Origin: Rotaria sordida
Taxonomy: Eukaryota; Rotifera; Eurotatoria; Philodinida; Philodinidae
Direction: 5' to 3'
Length of the DNA stretch: 64,000 nucleotides
Assembly (NCBI GenBank): GCA_905250125.1
Contig: CAJNOL010000589.1
Span: forward strand, 1-64,000
Numbering within the stretch: the stretch's first letter is position 1; every line of letters starts with the position of its first letter. A model generated the notes under the pieces. That model was not told the origin of the DNA, did no database searches, and saw only the letters and a program-made list of their open reading frames with translations. Shown one piece after another: positions 1-12,800 of the stretch. The position numbers and the translations under genes are program-made.

Positions 1-2138
1 TTTCTGAAGTACAAAAATAATAAGCAATAAAATGGTAAAAGAAAAAGCACTTGAAAAGTGTCCTTCAAGACGAACTGACAGCTTTCTCAACTTCAATGAT
101 AGTTCGCTTGAAAATGAATAATATTTATCTAACAAGATCTCTCGTTATTCTTTCTTATTACAAGATAAAACTTCAATGAATAGAAAAAGAAAGAACGAAA
201 AAAATGTGAAATTTAAAAAAAAATCTATGTCATTTATCGGACAACTTTTATTGATTACAAAGAAAGAATGAATAGGATGTGAATAAAGATAAGACTCACA
301 CCTACATCCTAACCATTCGATTCTAGAAACTTTGGATGACTAGTTTATATATTCTATTCTAATTTTTACACTGAACATTTTTCTTCTCTTTCTTTTTTCA
401 TCATAGTTAAAATATTAAATATGTATAAGTAAACATTAAATAGATGGAATACTTCACCAATGTTTAGCTTATAATCAAGCATTGCATTAACTTTTCTTAC
501 TTTGAAGACAATATAAAGAGAATAAATAAACATTAATATGGTAATTTACATGTTACAATCGCATGGTATAATATTATTAACATAAAAAAACATGAAATAG
601 TTCGATTTGATTATTAAATATTTCAAGTATTAATATTATCAGTGATAGTATATGTTCTTTTATATATTACATTCTGACATCAATAACAAGAAAGTCATAT
701 AGTATTAGATCTCATTATGCATATTCTCACATGTAACAATAAAATCGAATTCAATTCTATATTCTCGTCATAATGCATTACAACAGATTTTATAGAATAT
801 TTTTTCAAAAAATATTATTTTTATTTCAGAAATATATTTCTAACGGTATAAAACAAACTAACAATATTATTTCCTTTATATTATTTTGACATTTCTTATT
901 TAAACATGTGATATTGACTAACTTTCATCTAGCTTGATAAACCTTCATGTTATCAGAAGTAATAACGTGAACGATTTATAATGGTTTCTTTCTATAGTAG
1001 TTATACATAATTTAATGATATGACTTGTTGATTCTAGATATTAGTGAACATAAGTTAAATTTACATTCTTTCGTTTTTTTTTAATCCTGTGCCAATATCA
1101 ACCAACAGTATACTTTACTAGAAAGTCTTCTTAATTCTTCTTCGAAATTTAAGGAGATGACTAATATTAATCAATTGAAAAGTATTTGAGACATTCTTTT
1201 TCGCCTTCTAAATCATTGAAGGCAGTATAATTACAATGATTATGATAGTTCAATATCATGAAATGGATACTAAAAACGGTATATTAAGAATAGCTATGCA
1301 GACAACACTATCGATAGTCCATTTTACAGACATAGCTGATACATTCTTGTAAAAACTAAATAAAATCTGTTTTAATTTAAAAAAAAAACGACTCAAAATT
1401 CGAGTGAACATCATTATACGTCCAAAGTTTTTTTTTTTGCATTATGTCAACATATAATTCATTATTTTTATAAGACTTGCATCTAATATAATTCATCTTT
1501 TTTATGGATTCCAATAGTATTGACAACGACCATGAATAAGTAACCCCAATGCTCGATGAGAACGAATTGAATTTATTTTTAGATAGACTATTTTTATTGA
1601 AAAATGTATGAAATGACGGCAAAGAGAACAGCAGAAAAGAACAGGAAAAGAAAATGCAGACACTCGCAAAAAGACGCGTCATTTATTCACATATTCACCT
1701 TCAAATCCAATAGTTTGCTTTTCTTTTTCGATCGCTACTGATTTCATACTGCCAAACATACCTCACACTTCATTTAGCACTGTGTTGCTCGTATGCGGAC
1801 ATGAAAAAGAGCAGCAAGGAAAGGATGTGAGAAAGTGTATGTGTCATTGGTAGCCAAAAAAAGAAACCGCAAAGTAGATGAAACTAACCACAAAATTTTA
1901 AGTTTGTGTACTTTGTTCTTCACTTGCTCATGGACAAACGAAAGAAAGAGAATGTGACTGAGAGAAACACAGAGAGAAAGAGACCAAGAGACAGAGAGAA
2001 ATAAACACAAAAAATGTTAAAATAAAGAACACCATTGATGATGAAAAAGAAATGAAATAATAAAAAGTAATTTTATTCAACTAAACTTATTCAAGCAAGG
2101 CTATTGAATCTTATTGTCTGTTGAATATTTCCTACAGT
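1..2138. other. Gene-free A+T-rich stretch
   Basis: I see no coding exon here. The reading frames are short, of low complexity and lack conserved motifs. A GA-rich run lies at about 1960-2000. A short GT-rich tract and its complement about 20 bases later occur at 275-309 (see findings). The end of the stretch (about 2100-2138) probably holds the 5' untranslated region of the innexin gene, because a splice acceptor ends at 2137, one base before its ATG. Confidence 0.6.
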
Positions 2139-3848
2139 ATGGACAAGATTGTTATTTCCGAAGACCGTTATGGTCGAAAACTTAATCATATGGAAGATGA
2201 TGATATTATCGACCGTCTTAATAATCGATATACAGTTCTGGCATTAATAATGTGTTTTTTTATAATTACAGGAAAGACTTATATAGGAGAGCCAATCAAC
2301 TGTTGGACACCAGGCAGGATTTTAAAAAAGAAGTTTCTTTCAATATTACATTTTATATTTTTACTATAGCTCAATTTACTGGACCACATAATGTTTATAC
2401 AAACAGTATTTGCTGGTTAAAAGGATCCTATTATTTGCCAACCGAAGAAAGTAGGCTATATGTATAGTTGTAATATAAGGTCTACAAAAGATCATCTATC
2501 AAGTTGTTAAATTGATATAATGCTTTGTTCATCTAGGATAAAACAATCTTAAAAAAGTAATTAATTCACACAACCATAAAATGTTGATCTTAATCTAAGT
2601 CAATAAAAGCACTTAAAACAAAATAATGCTGTATAAAGCTAGCCATTTTCATCGTTAAAATAAGTAGTGAAGTGTTTCATAGTTTTCAATCATATACAAA
2701 AGAAATGTATTGAACACATTAATTTGGTACTTGAAATTCATGATGCTTATGAAAAAGCTACGTAACCTGTTATCACAATATAAAAGAGAGAAGCATGAAA
2801 AATCACACGAATTCCTCAAAATCAATATAATTAAATATTGTTTTAAATATTATCATTATTTTTATTTTAGTTACAATTCCCGATCGATCAAAACCTCGAC
2901 TTTATCATGTGTAAGCTATCTTCATGATAAAATCATTTGTCACTGAATTCACAATCTATTTCTAGTTCTTATTATCAATGGACACCATTTATTCTACTTG
3001 GTATGGCTCTATTTTTTCTTTTACCTCGATATATATGGCTTGCATTTACACGAGGAGGTGGAGTCAATATTCAGAGAATTGTAAAAACTACTAAAGATCA
3101 ACTAGATCCTGACAAAGGTGTTGTTTTAGCACAACGTTCATTAAAATCATATATTGATACACAAAATACATCACATGGAACAATGTGTTGTGGTATTCCT
3201 TGTCCTAATTTTTATTATAGTTATACATTAACATATTTTAGTATTAAAATACTTTATATTGTCAATACACTTTGTCAATTTTTTCTACTCAATACATTCC
3301 TATCATTTCATTTTACTAGTTATGGTCCTCAAGGAATAAATAAATTATTTACTAATGATGATTGGTTTGAATCACCAAGATTTCCTCGTGTTACTATGTG
3401 TGATTTTATGATACGGCATTTAGGTTCAAATCAACATTGGTATGCAATTCAATGCAATTTACCAATTAACATATATAATGAAAAGATATTTCTTGGTATT
3501 TGGATATGGTTAATAGTTTTAACAATATTAAATTTTTTATCAATGATTTTTTGGATGGTATCATTGGCAAAAACACGTCGGGTAGCAACAATTAAAAAAT
3601 ATTTGAAAATCTATACACCACGATCAGAAGAAAAAGAAGCTTTATTATCATCAACAACAATGATAAAATATCGAAGATCTGACGTAGCGGAAACAGCTGA
3701 TGATCTTACACATTATTTAGGCTTGGATGGTTTTCTAATATTTGACATAATTGCACGTAATACAGACGATATTGTAGCTGGAAAAATCATTGATCTTTTA
3801 TCTAAAACTTATGAACGACCTGCTCGACATCATATGAGCAATGTTTGA
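2139..3848 (+). CDS. Innexin (gap-junction channel subunit)
   Basis: Innexins form gap junctions or hemichannels in the plasma membrane of invertebrates. Model exons are 2139-2313, 2370-2450, 2871-2910 and 2966-3848, giving 392 residues with exact phase closure. Diagnostic sequence seen: first-loop cysteines C55 and C73 around INCWTPAQFTGPH, the family signature YYQWTPF at 101-107 at the start of TM2, and second-loop FPRVTMCDF (238-246) and QCNLPINIYNEKIF (C262). Four hydrophobic segments are present, as in the family, with a cytoplasmic tail after TM4. Length is normal for innexins (about 350-450). The start ATG follows a splice acceptor (CTACAG then one base), so an upstream non-coding exon or spliced leader is likely. 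Intron 1 (2314-2369) appears to use a GC donor; intron 2 is 420 bp. The paralogue type cannot be told from sequence alone. Confidence 0.95.
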
Positions 3849-4844
3849 GAATGTCTGTGTGTTGGACAAGATTTTTTTCCCCTTCTTTTGCAACATACTT
3901 TGTGCTTGATAAATAGAATATATAGTAAAAATAACCATAAAATATGTCTGATGCCTTCTTTTCATTAACAAAGAGTCGCTAGATGATCTGAACAATGGAA
4001 AAGAAAAAGGAATCGATAAATATTGATTACGAAAACAAATATTCGTTCGAGTGAAAATTTACTCAATCGTAATGATGGTCTTTGTTGACTATTTTGTTTT
4101 TAGTTTATTTCAATAGTATTCTTATCAAGTCAGGTGTATAATAATCGAAAATATAAATAGAATTATACGTGTTCACCTACACCAAACGCCTAGCAACCTC
4201 TAATGTTTTGTTTTCAAACAAAATTTGAAAGATTTTTGAGACATTTCGTGGGATACGGCTTTCAGAATTCGTTGAAAAAGAATTTCAATATCAAGTTCCA
4301 TGCATATCATGGATGAACTTCTGTTAAATTCTAACTTAATTTATATAAATTTCTGCTATCAATTGGATTCAAAATAGCCAAAAGACAGCATCGACAACTA
4401 TAAAATGTAAGAAATTCGTCAAAGAGCTATAAAATGAAGTTTGTGCACATAAGAGAAAAATACTTGTCGTGAATAATTCATTGGAAATGTTCAAAAACAT
4501 CATTTGACGATTATCAATAATGGAAAGAAACTAATTAATATACTGTTAAACAGATATATTTCATTATTGCATAAGAACAATATCGTAATGCAAAGAACAT
4601 ATTTCAAGTTGTCTTCCAAAAATTTTTATATATCTCACAAACATTTTGATGAATGTATTAGAATTGTATAACAGTTAAAGAAAACGTCCAAGTAAAAAAA
4701 ATTCGACGTATGATTCTTGCGGATCATACGAAATCTTATGAAAATCTTACGAAAAATCATCATTATCTCTGAAATCTTACGCGATATCTTATAATAAGAT
4801 TCTTTAAAAAAATTATTTTTATTGAACTTAATCGCTCAAATGAT
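3849..4844. other. Gene-free stretch downstream of innexin
   Basis: No coding exon is supported. It should contain the 3' untranslated region of the innexin gene. At 4690-4800 there is a cluster of short motifs of the type AATCTTACG/ATCTTATA that recur within the inverted repeat that follows, so this may be a decayed extra copy. Confidence 0.55.
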
Positions 4845-6175
4845 CTAAAAAAATTCATAAAATAAACAAAAGAAAACTGGTTTCTTTTTATTCAAATTGA
4901 TTAAATTATCTATGGAGTTATTTTTTTAGCAGATCAGCACCACACTACATAGAAAATGTGTGTCCAATGCTCAAGAAGTAGCCTCTAATCTAGAACGTAT
5001 TTAATCACTTAAATATTTTTTTGAAATGCACAAAACTATAGTTTTAAAAACTATTTGTATAAGTGAAATTTAAAATTATAATCTTATACGATCGTATAAG
5101 ATCTTACAAAATTTCGATCATTAGACTTTGTAAGAATCATATAAGATTTACAGTAGTATATTATAGTCAGAGAAATATTAAACCTGATGACATTCGATCG
5201 CAAGTAGAATCTTATACGATCTTCGTAAAAATTTTGCATATGGATAACATCATATAGGATTAATAACCAAGTCTTAAGACACACTACAGTTTCTCGTTGC
5301 TGCTTCTTGTCTATCACATATACTCGTTTGAGAATACGCACAAAATATGATAAATATGTATGGAAAAAAGTACATGTCTTGAGATTAAGGTGTGGGTGTG
5401 TGCGTATGGATTTTTCCTTCATACACACTACCACCAACACCCACACTCGATCCAAAACAACGAGAGATAAAGATCTACTAAACGATAATATAGCATCATA
5501 ATACTAAACAAAAATATAAATTTTGTATTAACATAACATTAAAAGTTAACAATATATGTTAACGTCATATTCGAAATAAATTTTGTTATTTGACATTAAT
5601 CTTATTGATTTCATAATGTTGTTAATATCATATTATTCGTAATGCTTCATTGATTAAATCATCTCGTCTGTCGTATCAATTAAGATATACAAAACAATCG
5701 ACATCAGATAATCATCAGTCAATGCCCCATATGGAAAAATCTTATGAAGATCTTGATAACAATTGGATGTTGTCAGATTTACACTCTATGATCTTAGGAA
5801 ATTGTACAAATATCTTACTGTAAGATTTAATATTTATCTGACTATAAGAGGCTATTATGAATCTTACATGATTTTTGTAAAGTCTAATCATCGGCATCTT
5901 GTAAGATCTTATACGATCGCATAAGATCATAATTTTAGATCTTACTTATACAAATACTTTTTATAAAGATAGGTCTGTGGATTGAGATAAATATTTAAGT
6001 GATTAAATACGTTCTAGTTTAGATGCTACTTTTTTAGCATTGAAAATACGTCGTCAATGTAATGGTGCTGATCTGATAAAAAAATTGTTTCACAGATAAT
6101 TGAATGAATTTGATTAAATAGAAGTAGGCTTTTTTTGTTTAAATTGTTTATTTTTTTGTATGAAATACAGTTAAA
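4845..6175. repeat. Long imperfect inverted repeat (foldback-like)
   Basis: The left arm at about 4845-5260 matches the reverse complement of about 5735-6175. Shared landmarks in order are CAGATCAGCACCA (left about 4931), CTAGAACGTATTTAATCACT (left about 4990), TATTTGTATAAGT (left about 5051) and the palindromic ATCTTATACGATCGTATAAG (left about 5087). The arms differ by many substitutions and small indels, so the element is old. The spacer, about 5260-5735, has no transposase-like frame; it contains a GT-rich/CA-rich hairpin at 5389-5446. No clear target-site duplication was found. It may be a foldback transposon or a decayed MITE. Confidence 0.75.
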
Positions 6176-7126
6176 TCTTAAGACTAAATCAAAATTAAAT
6201 AGATATATATAATATCTTGCAATAAAGCTTTATTGTTTTAACAAAATAAAATATAATGCTGGAATTTTCAGTCTTATATGACCATTTACAATCTAATAAT
6301 CATTACCGAATCGAAAAAAAAAACAAAAAACAACAAAATCTTCATATATTAACATAAATCTAAAATTGATAATATATGTCAATATCATCATGTAATTAAT
6401 GAATAAAAACCATTAATAATAATATGAAATGTAATACTTTATATCAAGTTACTGCATATATTCATTTACTTTAATTTTTTTAATTTTAGTTCATTTTAAT
6501 GATCAAATTCAATAAAAATAATTTTTTTATATTTTTTAAGTATATATTTGTGTTGTCATTTAGTTTTTATGACTCTTATAAATAAATACACATATGCAAG
6601 TAAAGATAAAAGACTTTCTTAAGAAAACAAGATGATAGAAGACAAAAATAGAAGAAAATCAGGTATACAACGTTATGGGAAATCCTGGAAAATCATAAGA
6701 TCGTATAATAGGATTGTTTGACTGGGGCAACCATTTATTGTTTGTATTCGAACGGAAACACCATAGCTGTCAATCATTCTCTTGGTAACCATCATAAGAT
6801 TAAATTCTATCCAAACTCTTCATCTCCAATTACACTTAATATTGAAATATCAAAAAACAAGAACAAAAAAAAAAAAAAAAATTTTTTTAATGGAAAATTA
6901 ATTGAAATTTTATCCAAAAAAAAAACCGGATAAATCAAAAAAAAAATAACATATCTTCTTCAACACAATAAATATTCAACATCAGATACAATACATTCAA
7001 AATAAAATAAAAAAAAAAAAGAAAAGAAAACCATTTTCCATCAATATACATTTTTTAGCAGTAAGGAAACAAAAATTGAGCTTTTATTTTTATTTTTTAA
7101 TCGTCAAATATCTTAGTTTTACGCTC
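6176..7126. other. Gene-free stretch with homopurine runs
   Basis: No coding exon is supported. Several poly-A runs occur (6302-6325, 6865-6885, 7007-7030). The last 100 bases or so precede the stop codon of the minus-strand Kv gene and probably form its 3' untranslated region. Confidence 0.55.
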
Positions 7127-9816
7127 TTAATCAGTTGGAGTACCTTGTTTAGTAAGTAAAGCTTCTTTAGCATCTTCATCTTGTGCTTTTACATTTTCAT
7201 TATTACCAAGAAAAACATCACCTGTATGTGAAGTTTTTTTCGGTGGTGATAATAATGTTTTCTTATCATAACATGCGGAATCATGTAATGGTTCATCACC
7301 TGCATGTACAATACTTGACATATATTTCATAGTACCTGTATGACGTGCATTAAGATCTACAGGAGCTAAATTTGTGTTTGATATAAAATGTGATTGAATT
7401 GACATTATTGAACCATTCTTTTTTGCACGATCAATAGCTTCTTTACGTTTTAAGGCTTTTTCACGACGTAATTGTTCTTTATAATATTCAGCAAAATTAT
7501 TAACAATAATTGGTATTGGTAATGCAATAACAAGTACACCACAAACACAACAAACTGAACCAATTAATTTACCCCACATTGATTTTGGATATATATCACC
7601 ATAACCAACTGTTGTCATTGTCTATTTTTATTTTGTAAATAAGAAAAAAATAAATAACAAAAGAAATTTTTGGTTTTTTTTAAAAGAAATCTTTTTTTTT
7701 TGTTTTTAACTTACAATACTTGCCCACCAAAAAGCATGTGGAATTGAACGAAATTGTATTGCATTTCCATCTTTTTCAGCAAAATAAGCTAGACTTGAAA
7801 ATAATAATATAAATATAGCAAGAAACATAAGAAGCATTGATAATTCTTTATAACTTCGTCTTAATGTATAACCTAAAGATTGAAGACCTGTGGAATGACG
7901 TGCTAATTTTAATATACGCATTATACGTAAAACACGAAAAACTTGTACAGCTTTTCGAACAGATTTTAAATTTTTTAAATTTCCTGTATCTAATGTTTCA
8001 AGTATAATTGATATATAAAATGGAACAATCGCAATAAGATCAATTGTATTTAAAACACCTTTAAAAAATTTACATTTATTTGGTGTTGCATATACACGAA
8101 TTACATATTCAATTGTAAACCATGATATACATAATGCTTCAATTATAAATAAAGGTAATGGTTCACGACATTCCTCAAAATTATCTGGATTTTCAACAAC
8201 TGATTGTCGAGCAGCTGATTGAGCAGCTGATTGAGCAGCTATATGAACTGCATCAGCATCAACTGCTGCTGCACGATCTAATGATGATGCATCAACATCA
8301 GTAAAATTTGGTGTACAACCAATACCTTAAATAATTTTAAATCAAACTTTTAAATGAAACTTATTATTTTAATTATACCTTCAATTGTACTTATTGTTAA
8401 TGTAAATGATGAAAGAAGAATAAAAGCAATACTAACACATGCAATAACCTAAATTTAATAATGAAATAATTTTTTATTTTATTAAAAATAAAATCATACT
8501 CGTGCTGCTTTTGATGTATGTGGATGTTCAACAAGATCCCATATTTTACGTCTTGCGTTTGGACAACAATGTTCACCAAATGATTCTCCTTTTTCAACTT
8601 TTAATAATTCAACTTCTTTTTTCATTTCTTCTAAAACATGTTCTTTTTTTTGATGATATTTATTTTGACAACATAATTCTAAATAATATTCATCAATGCC
8701 CCAATAAACTAAATCATCATGAAATGATATAACACATATATCATCAACTAAATGAAGTTTTCCTGTACGATAAAAATTGATAACTGATGTAAACGAACGT
8801 GGGTGACGATCAAAAAAAAATTCTCCTCTCGATAAATCATAATCATCACATAATCGAATTAGTTCATCATGTGGCATAGTACCTGTTGATGGTACTGTTG
8901 ATTTACGTAATCGTGCTAAACGACCTAGACGAGTACTTGGTAAACGAGCAAGTGTTCGCCACATTACTATAAATAAATATCAATTTTTAGACACAAAAAT
9001 AAACTAATTACAAAAAAAAAAAAAAAAAAAAGAAATACCTTCATGTCGAACACCACCAACATTTAAAATTGCTATACTGTTGTGATGATAAGGACCTATA
9101 TTTATCGAATCTTCGACAGATGTACGATGAAAATTTGTACTTTGTCTAGGTGTATTCAATGGAGAAGGTGTTATAGATTTTGTTGGTTGTTCATCATTTG
9201 TTATTGACTCATCATCTTCAACAAGAGCAGCAGCTGCAACTGGATTTGCCACCGGGAAAAAAATATTAGTTGGTCGTAAATATCCTGCCAATGATGTCTT
9301 GCGAGTATGCAATGTATCATTTGTATATATATTTGAATCTGTTGAAGGTGTACTTGGCATTAGAGCGTCACGAATTGATGATTTTATACTAGTTGGAAAA
9401 TGAAAACGATTTCCTTTTCTATTATTTGTATCAGGTGCAACTGGACAAGAAACACGTCGTGTAGTAGAAGATAATTTCGTATCTGATAGTTTTTTTGTTG
9501 TTGGTGTTACTTGATGAATAGATTGGCGAGATGATGAAGATGATGGAGAATAAAACCAATCTTGATCGGGCAACTGAGAAAAACGAGATTGGTTAGTTGA
9601 TAAGAGACGATTATTTTGTGGTCCATTGGTAATAAGTGTTGCATTGGATGGTGATGAGATAGTATGAGATCGAGTCTCAAAACGTCGAGCATCGGATATA
9701 GAAGGTGTGTGTAATGTTGACGGTGATGGCAATGGTGGTGACGACAACGACGATTCGCTCTTTACAGAAGCTGATATCGGTTGCATGGAATGAGATGCAG
9801 CAGGCGTCAACAACAT
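7127..9816 (-). CDS. Voltage-gated potassium channel, Shab/Kv2 type
   Basis: This is a pore-forming delayed-rectifier subunit of the plasma membrane. Minus-strand exons are 9816-9039, 8966-8500, 8448-8379, 8325-7715 and 7621-7127; they join in phase to 806 residues. The T1 tetramerisation domain starts at NVGGVRHE (about 252-259) and includes [21 protein letters not shown]1 is about 416-438. The S4 sensor, about 560-580, is an arginine ladder ending [20 protein letters not shown]. The selectivity filter TVGYGD is 646-651 and the S6 hinge PIP is 677-679. KAIKR-like sequence ([18 protein letters not shown]) after S6 is typical of Kv2. Odd points: a Ser/Thr/Pro-rich N-terminal extension of about 245 residues, far longer than in usual Kv2, and an alanine/glutamine insertion ([12 protein letters not shown]) in the S1-S2 loop. 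The start is the first ATG of the long open exon; a later start would be possible. Confidence 0.95.
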
Positions 9817-12800
9817 TATCCAGTAGAAATCGGATCGGATGACGAAGAAATGACAAAATTGAGTTGTTGCTTGCCACTACCAATGTTATTACTCCATGCA
9901 AACATATATATATATATACATACCATGCACAAGTAAATTAATGCGAGTCAAGAACACTCTGTTGTGATTAAAACAAAAAAAACAAGTAATAACGACGAAA
10001 TTTGGTTTACTTTTGATGATCTTATTAAAAGTGTCGTAATTATTCAAAGTTTTTTTTGTTCGATAGACGGTGTATTGTTCGTATATTGCACTAAATTACT
10101 TGAATTAATTCTGAAGCAAAAAAAAAAAATAGGCAACGGTGCATGTCAACGTGAATAGATAGAGTACATATAATAATAATGCCTCGTCGTTAATATGCGT
10201 GTCGCTTCTTTCATTGACGGTTTCTTTTATTTCCTCTAGGGTACTCATTCGCTTTTCAAATCTAACGTGTATATATGCATTACAAAGAAAAGCATATTAT
10301 TACACTTGCTTGCTCTATTTAGTTAATCACTGTTTTTGTCTATATTTTTCTTAGTTTTTCTCTAGAATCACCTGTTTATCTAACTTATCTACTTTCACTC
10401 TAAAATTGTTCGACAACTACTAATAGCATATGTCTATATTGATATTACATATACATATATATATGTTATTTGTATATCGCTTGTTATTTCATTTATTCTT
10501 TCTTTTGTCTTTGTCTCTATCCTTGTTAGACAACAACAATGACAGTCAAATGACACAGCTGCTTCTGTTGACTGACAGACAAATGTTTATTCTACATTTA
10601 TTAATAAATGTAGCTAATAGCTGATGGAAGTGCGTGTTAAAACAACTTACCCGTGATAATAATAATAGCTAGATTAGTTTTCGCCTTTTGTCTATTTTTT
10701 TTACATTTATCTATTTATATAGTTTTCTTTTCACACGATCATGTACGACCCCTCTCTCTTGAAAAAGAAAAAGAAGAACCAAAAGAATCTTTCTTTTATA
10801 TTGATAGTACAAGAGCATCAGTATGTGCGTGTATGCGAACGCGTGTTGTCGAGTGTCTATCAATTTTGTTCGTTGTTGTATTGATGGTGTGGGCTGGCAA
10901 CATCTTGCTTGCTCATCTTTTGTCTATGAAAGATGAAAGAAACCATGCGCACGAGCGAGAGAGCAAGCTATGAGAAGCATACTCAAGTAGAGACAAGAGA
11001 AAAAGAGAGAGAGAGAGAGAGAGAGAAAGCTAGTGAAATCTGGAAAAAAAAGAAAACGTCACCATTGCATTCATCAGAATCATTTTTTTTCTCTTCGTTC
11101 CACTAGTGAAAACTATAAATAAAAGATATCTACTAGTGCATAATAATAATGTAGTAAGGAAACAAAATTGATTGACACGCAACAGGCATATATAAAGAAA
11201 AAAAATGTGTTAATCTTCGTTGAAGCATGTGCCGCATGCATTGCTAGAAATGTTTTGTCATAGCCACATCGTAAATATCTGATCGAGTCCACTGACATTA
11301 ATGGAACGGAAGAATTGTGATGTTGCTCGACGATTGTTTCTTATGCGAACTTATTTTTTAGAAAATGTTTTCTTTCGCTTCGTCTACTTCTTCGTCTCTC
11401 TTTTGCGCTTCCTTCCGATCAAAGAAACACGCTCATTCAAGAAACAAATCTTGCTTTTTTTGTCTTCATTGGTATCTTCCTTTCTCTGTCTCTCTTTATT
11501 GGTCTAAGCGAACAAATCTATATTAGAGAAAGATGTTGAACTCCCATTAGCAACGAGAATTTCATCATAATAAGGCCCTGTTTTGATAATGCTCTTTACA
11601 GATAGGCTAATAAGATAAGCAATGTATAATATGCTCTTATTAATCAAGCGAAATACCATCATTATTGATTCGATATAGTACTAGAGAAAGATCGGAATCC
11701 GTTTCCTATTTTTAAAGTGTTCCATTTTGTTCGAGAATAAGTGTCGTTCACTTTAGCATCTTGAACTATTTCCTTTTTTTTTGAAAAAAAAAACGACGTG
11801 AAACATATTCAAGATACACAAATTAATTAAAAAGATATACTTTTGGTTCAATGATGGAGAATATTTTTCTTTTTGTTTGAAATCATCATTCAACTTGTTA
11901 TTTTAATGCATATTAAATTAACAAATTAGAAAAATCAATCAAATAAATTTATTAATACATCTAAACATTTATTGACTTCCTGAATTAATATTGACGTAAA
12001 AGATAATAATTAATTTTTTTACTGGAGGTTTCTTTTTATGTTTCAATAAGATAAAAAACATGTGGCTTTGTAAATATTTTTTTTTCTAAGAAGAATTGTC
12101 GATGCGAGAATAATGTTCGAAAGTAGTAGTATAACAACGACCTTAGGCAAAGCGATGAAAGCAATGTAAATGAGTTATATTGGCGTTTTGGCTCAACAGC
12201 ATAAAAATTAATGACGTTCTAAACTAGCTAATCGGTGCCGACAAAAATGCAGATAACGTTACGATAAAACATATGCTCGGAAGTTAAAACTTTAGATTAT
12301 CAACTGTTTTTTCTCAACTGAAGAGTGATATTTAACAGATATTAATTCGACAAAAATAATTCCATATAAATTTACACTATTGATTACAAAAAATATAGTT
12401 TAAATACTCATATAAAACTTTGAGTTCTTTTTTTAATATGTATATTTATCTTGTTATTATCTTTTTTTTTTACTCGATAAACCTTCGAATTGTATTAATG
12501 TGAAATTCATTTGTTCTCAGAATAAGAATTTAATTAAGATAAATGACAAGGATTAAGCTATTAGAACGTGCTATCTAATCTTGTATCAATGAAGGATGTG
12601 TCAGTAGATAGATTGAACAGATAAAGAGCCATTGAAAGAAACAAGTTTTATAAGAAAAAGAACACTCAAAAAAAACAATAATGCTTACTTTGAAACTCGT
12701 TTTATTAGATATACAACTTTTTTTTTTACTAGTTTCACTGATCAAACAATAATTTTGATATATATATACATATATATGTATACTATAGAAGCAGATCGTC

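Noticed and set aside
1774..2010. Minus-strand open frame rich in Ser/Leu
   Set aside because: Produced by a GA-rich simple-sequence tract; no conserved motif.
5084..5455. 123-codon minus-strand open frame
   Set aside because: It lies across the arm and loop of the inverted repeat at 4845-6175 and encodes no recognisable protein.
10653..10973. 106-codon plus-strand open frame in the gap upstream of the Kv gene
   Set aside because: Composition is low complexity, no motif, no partner exon, and purine-rich tract at its end; most likely chance.
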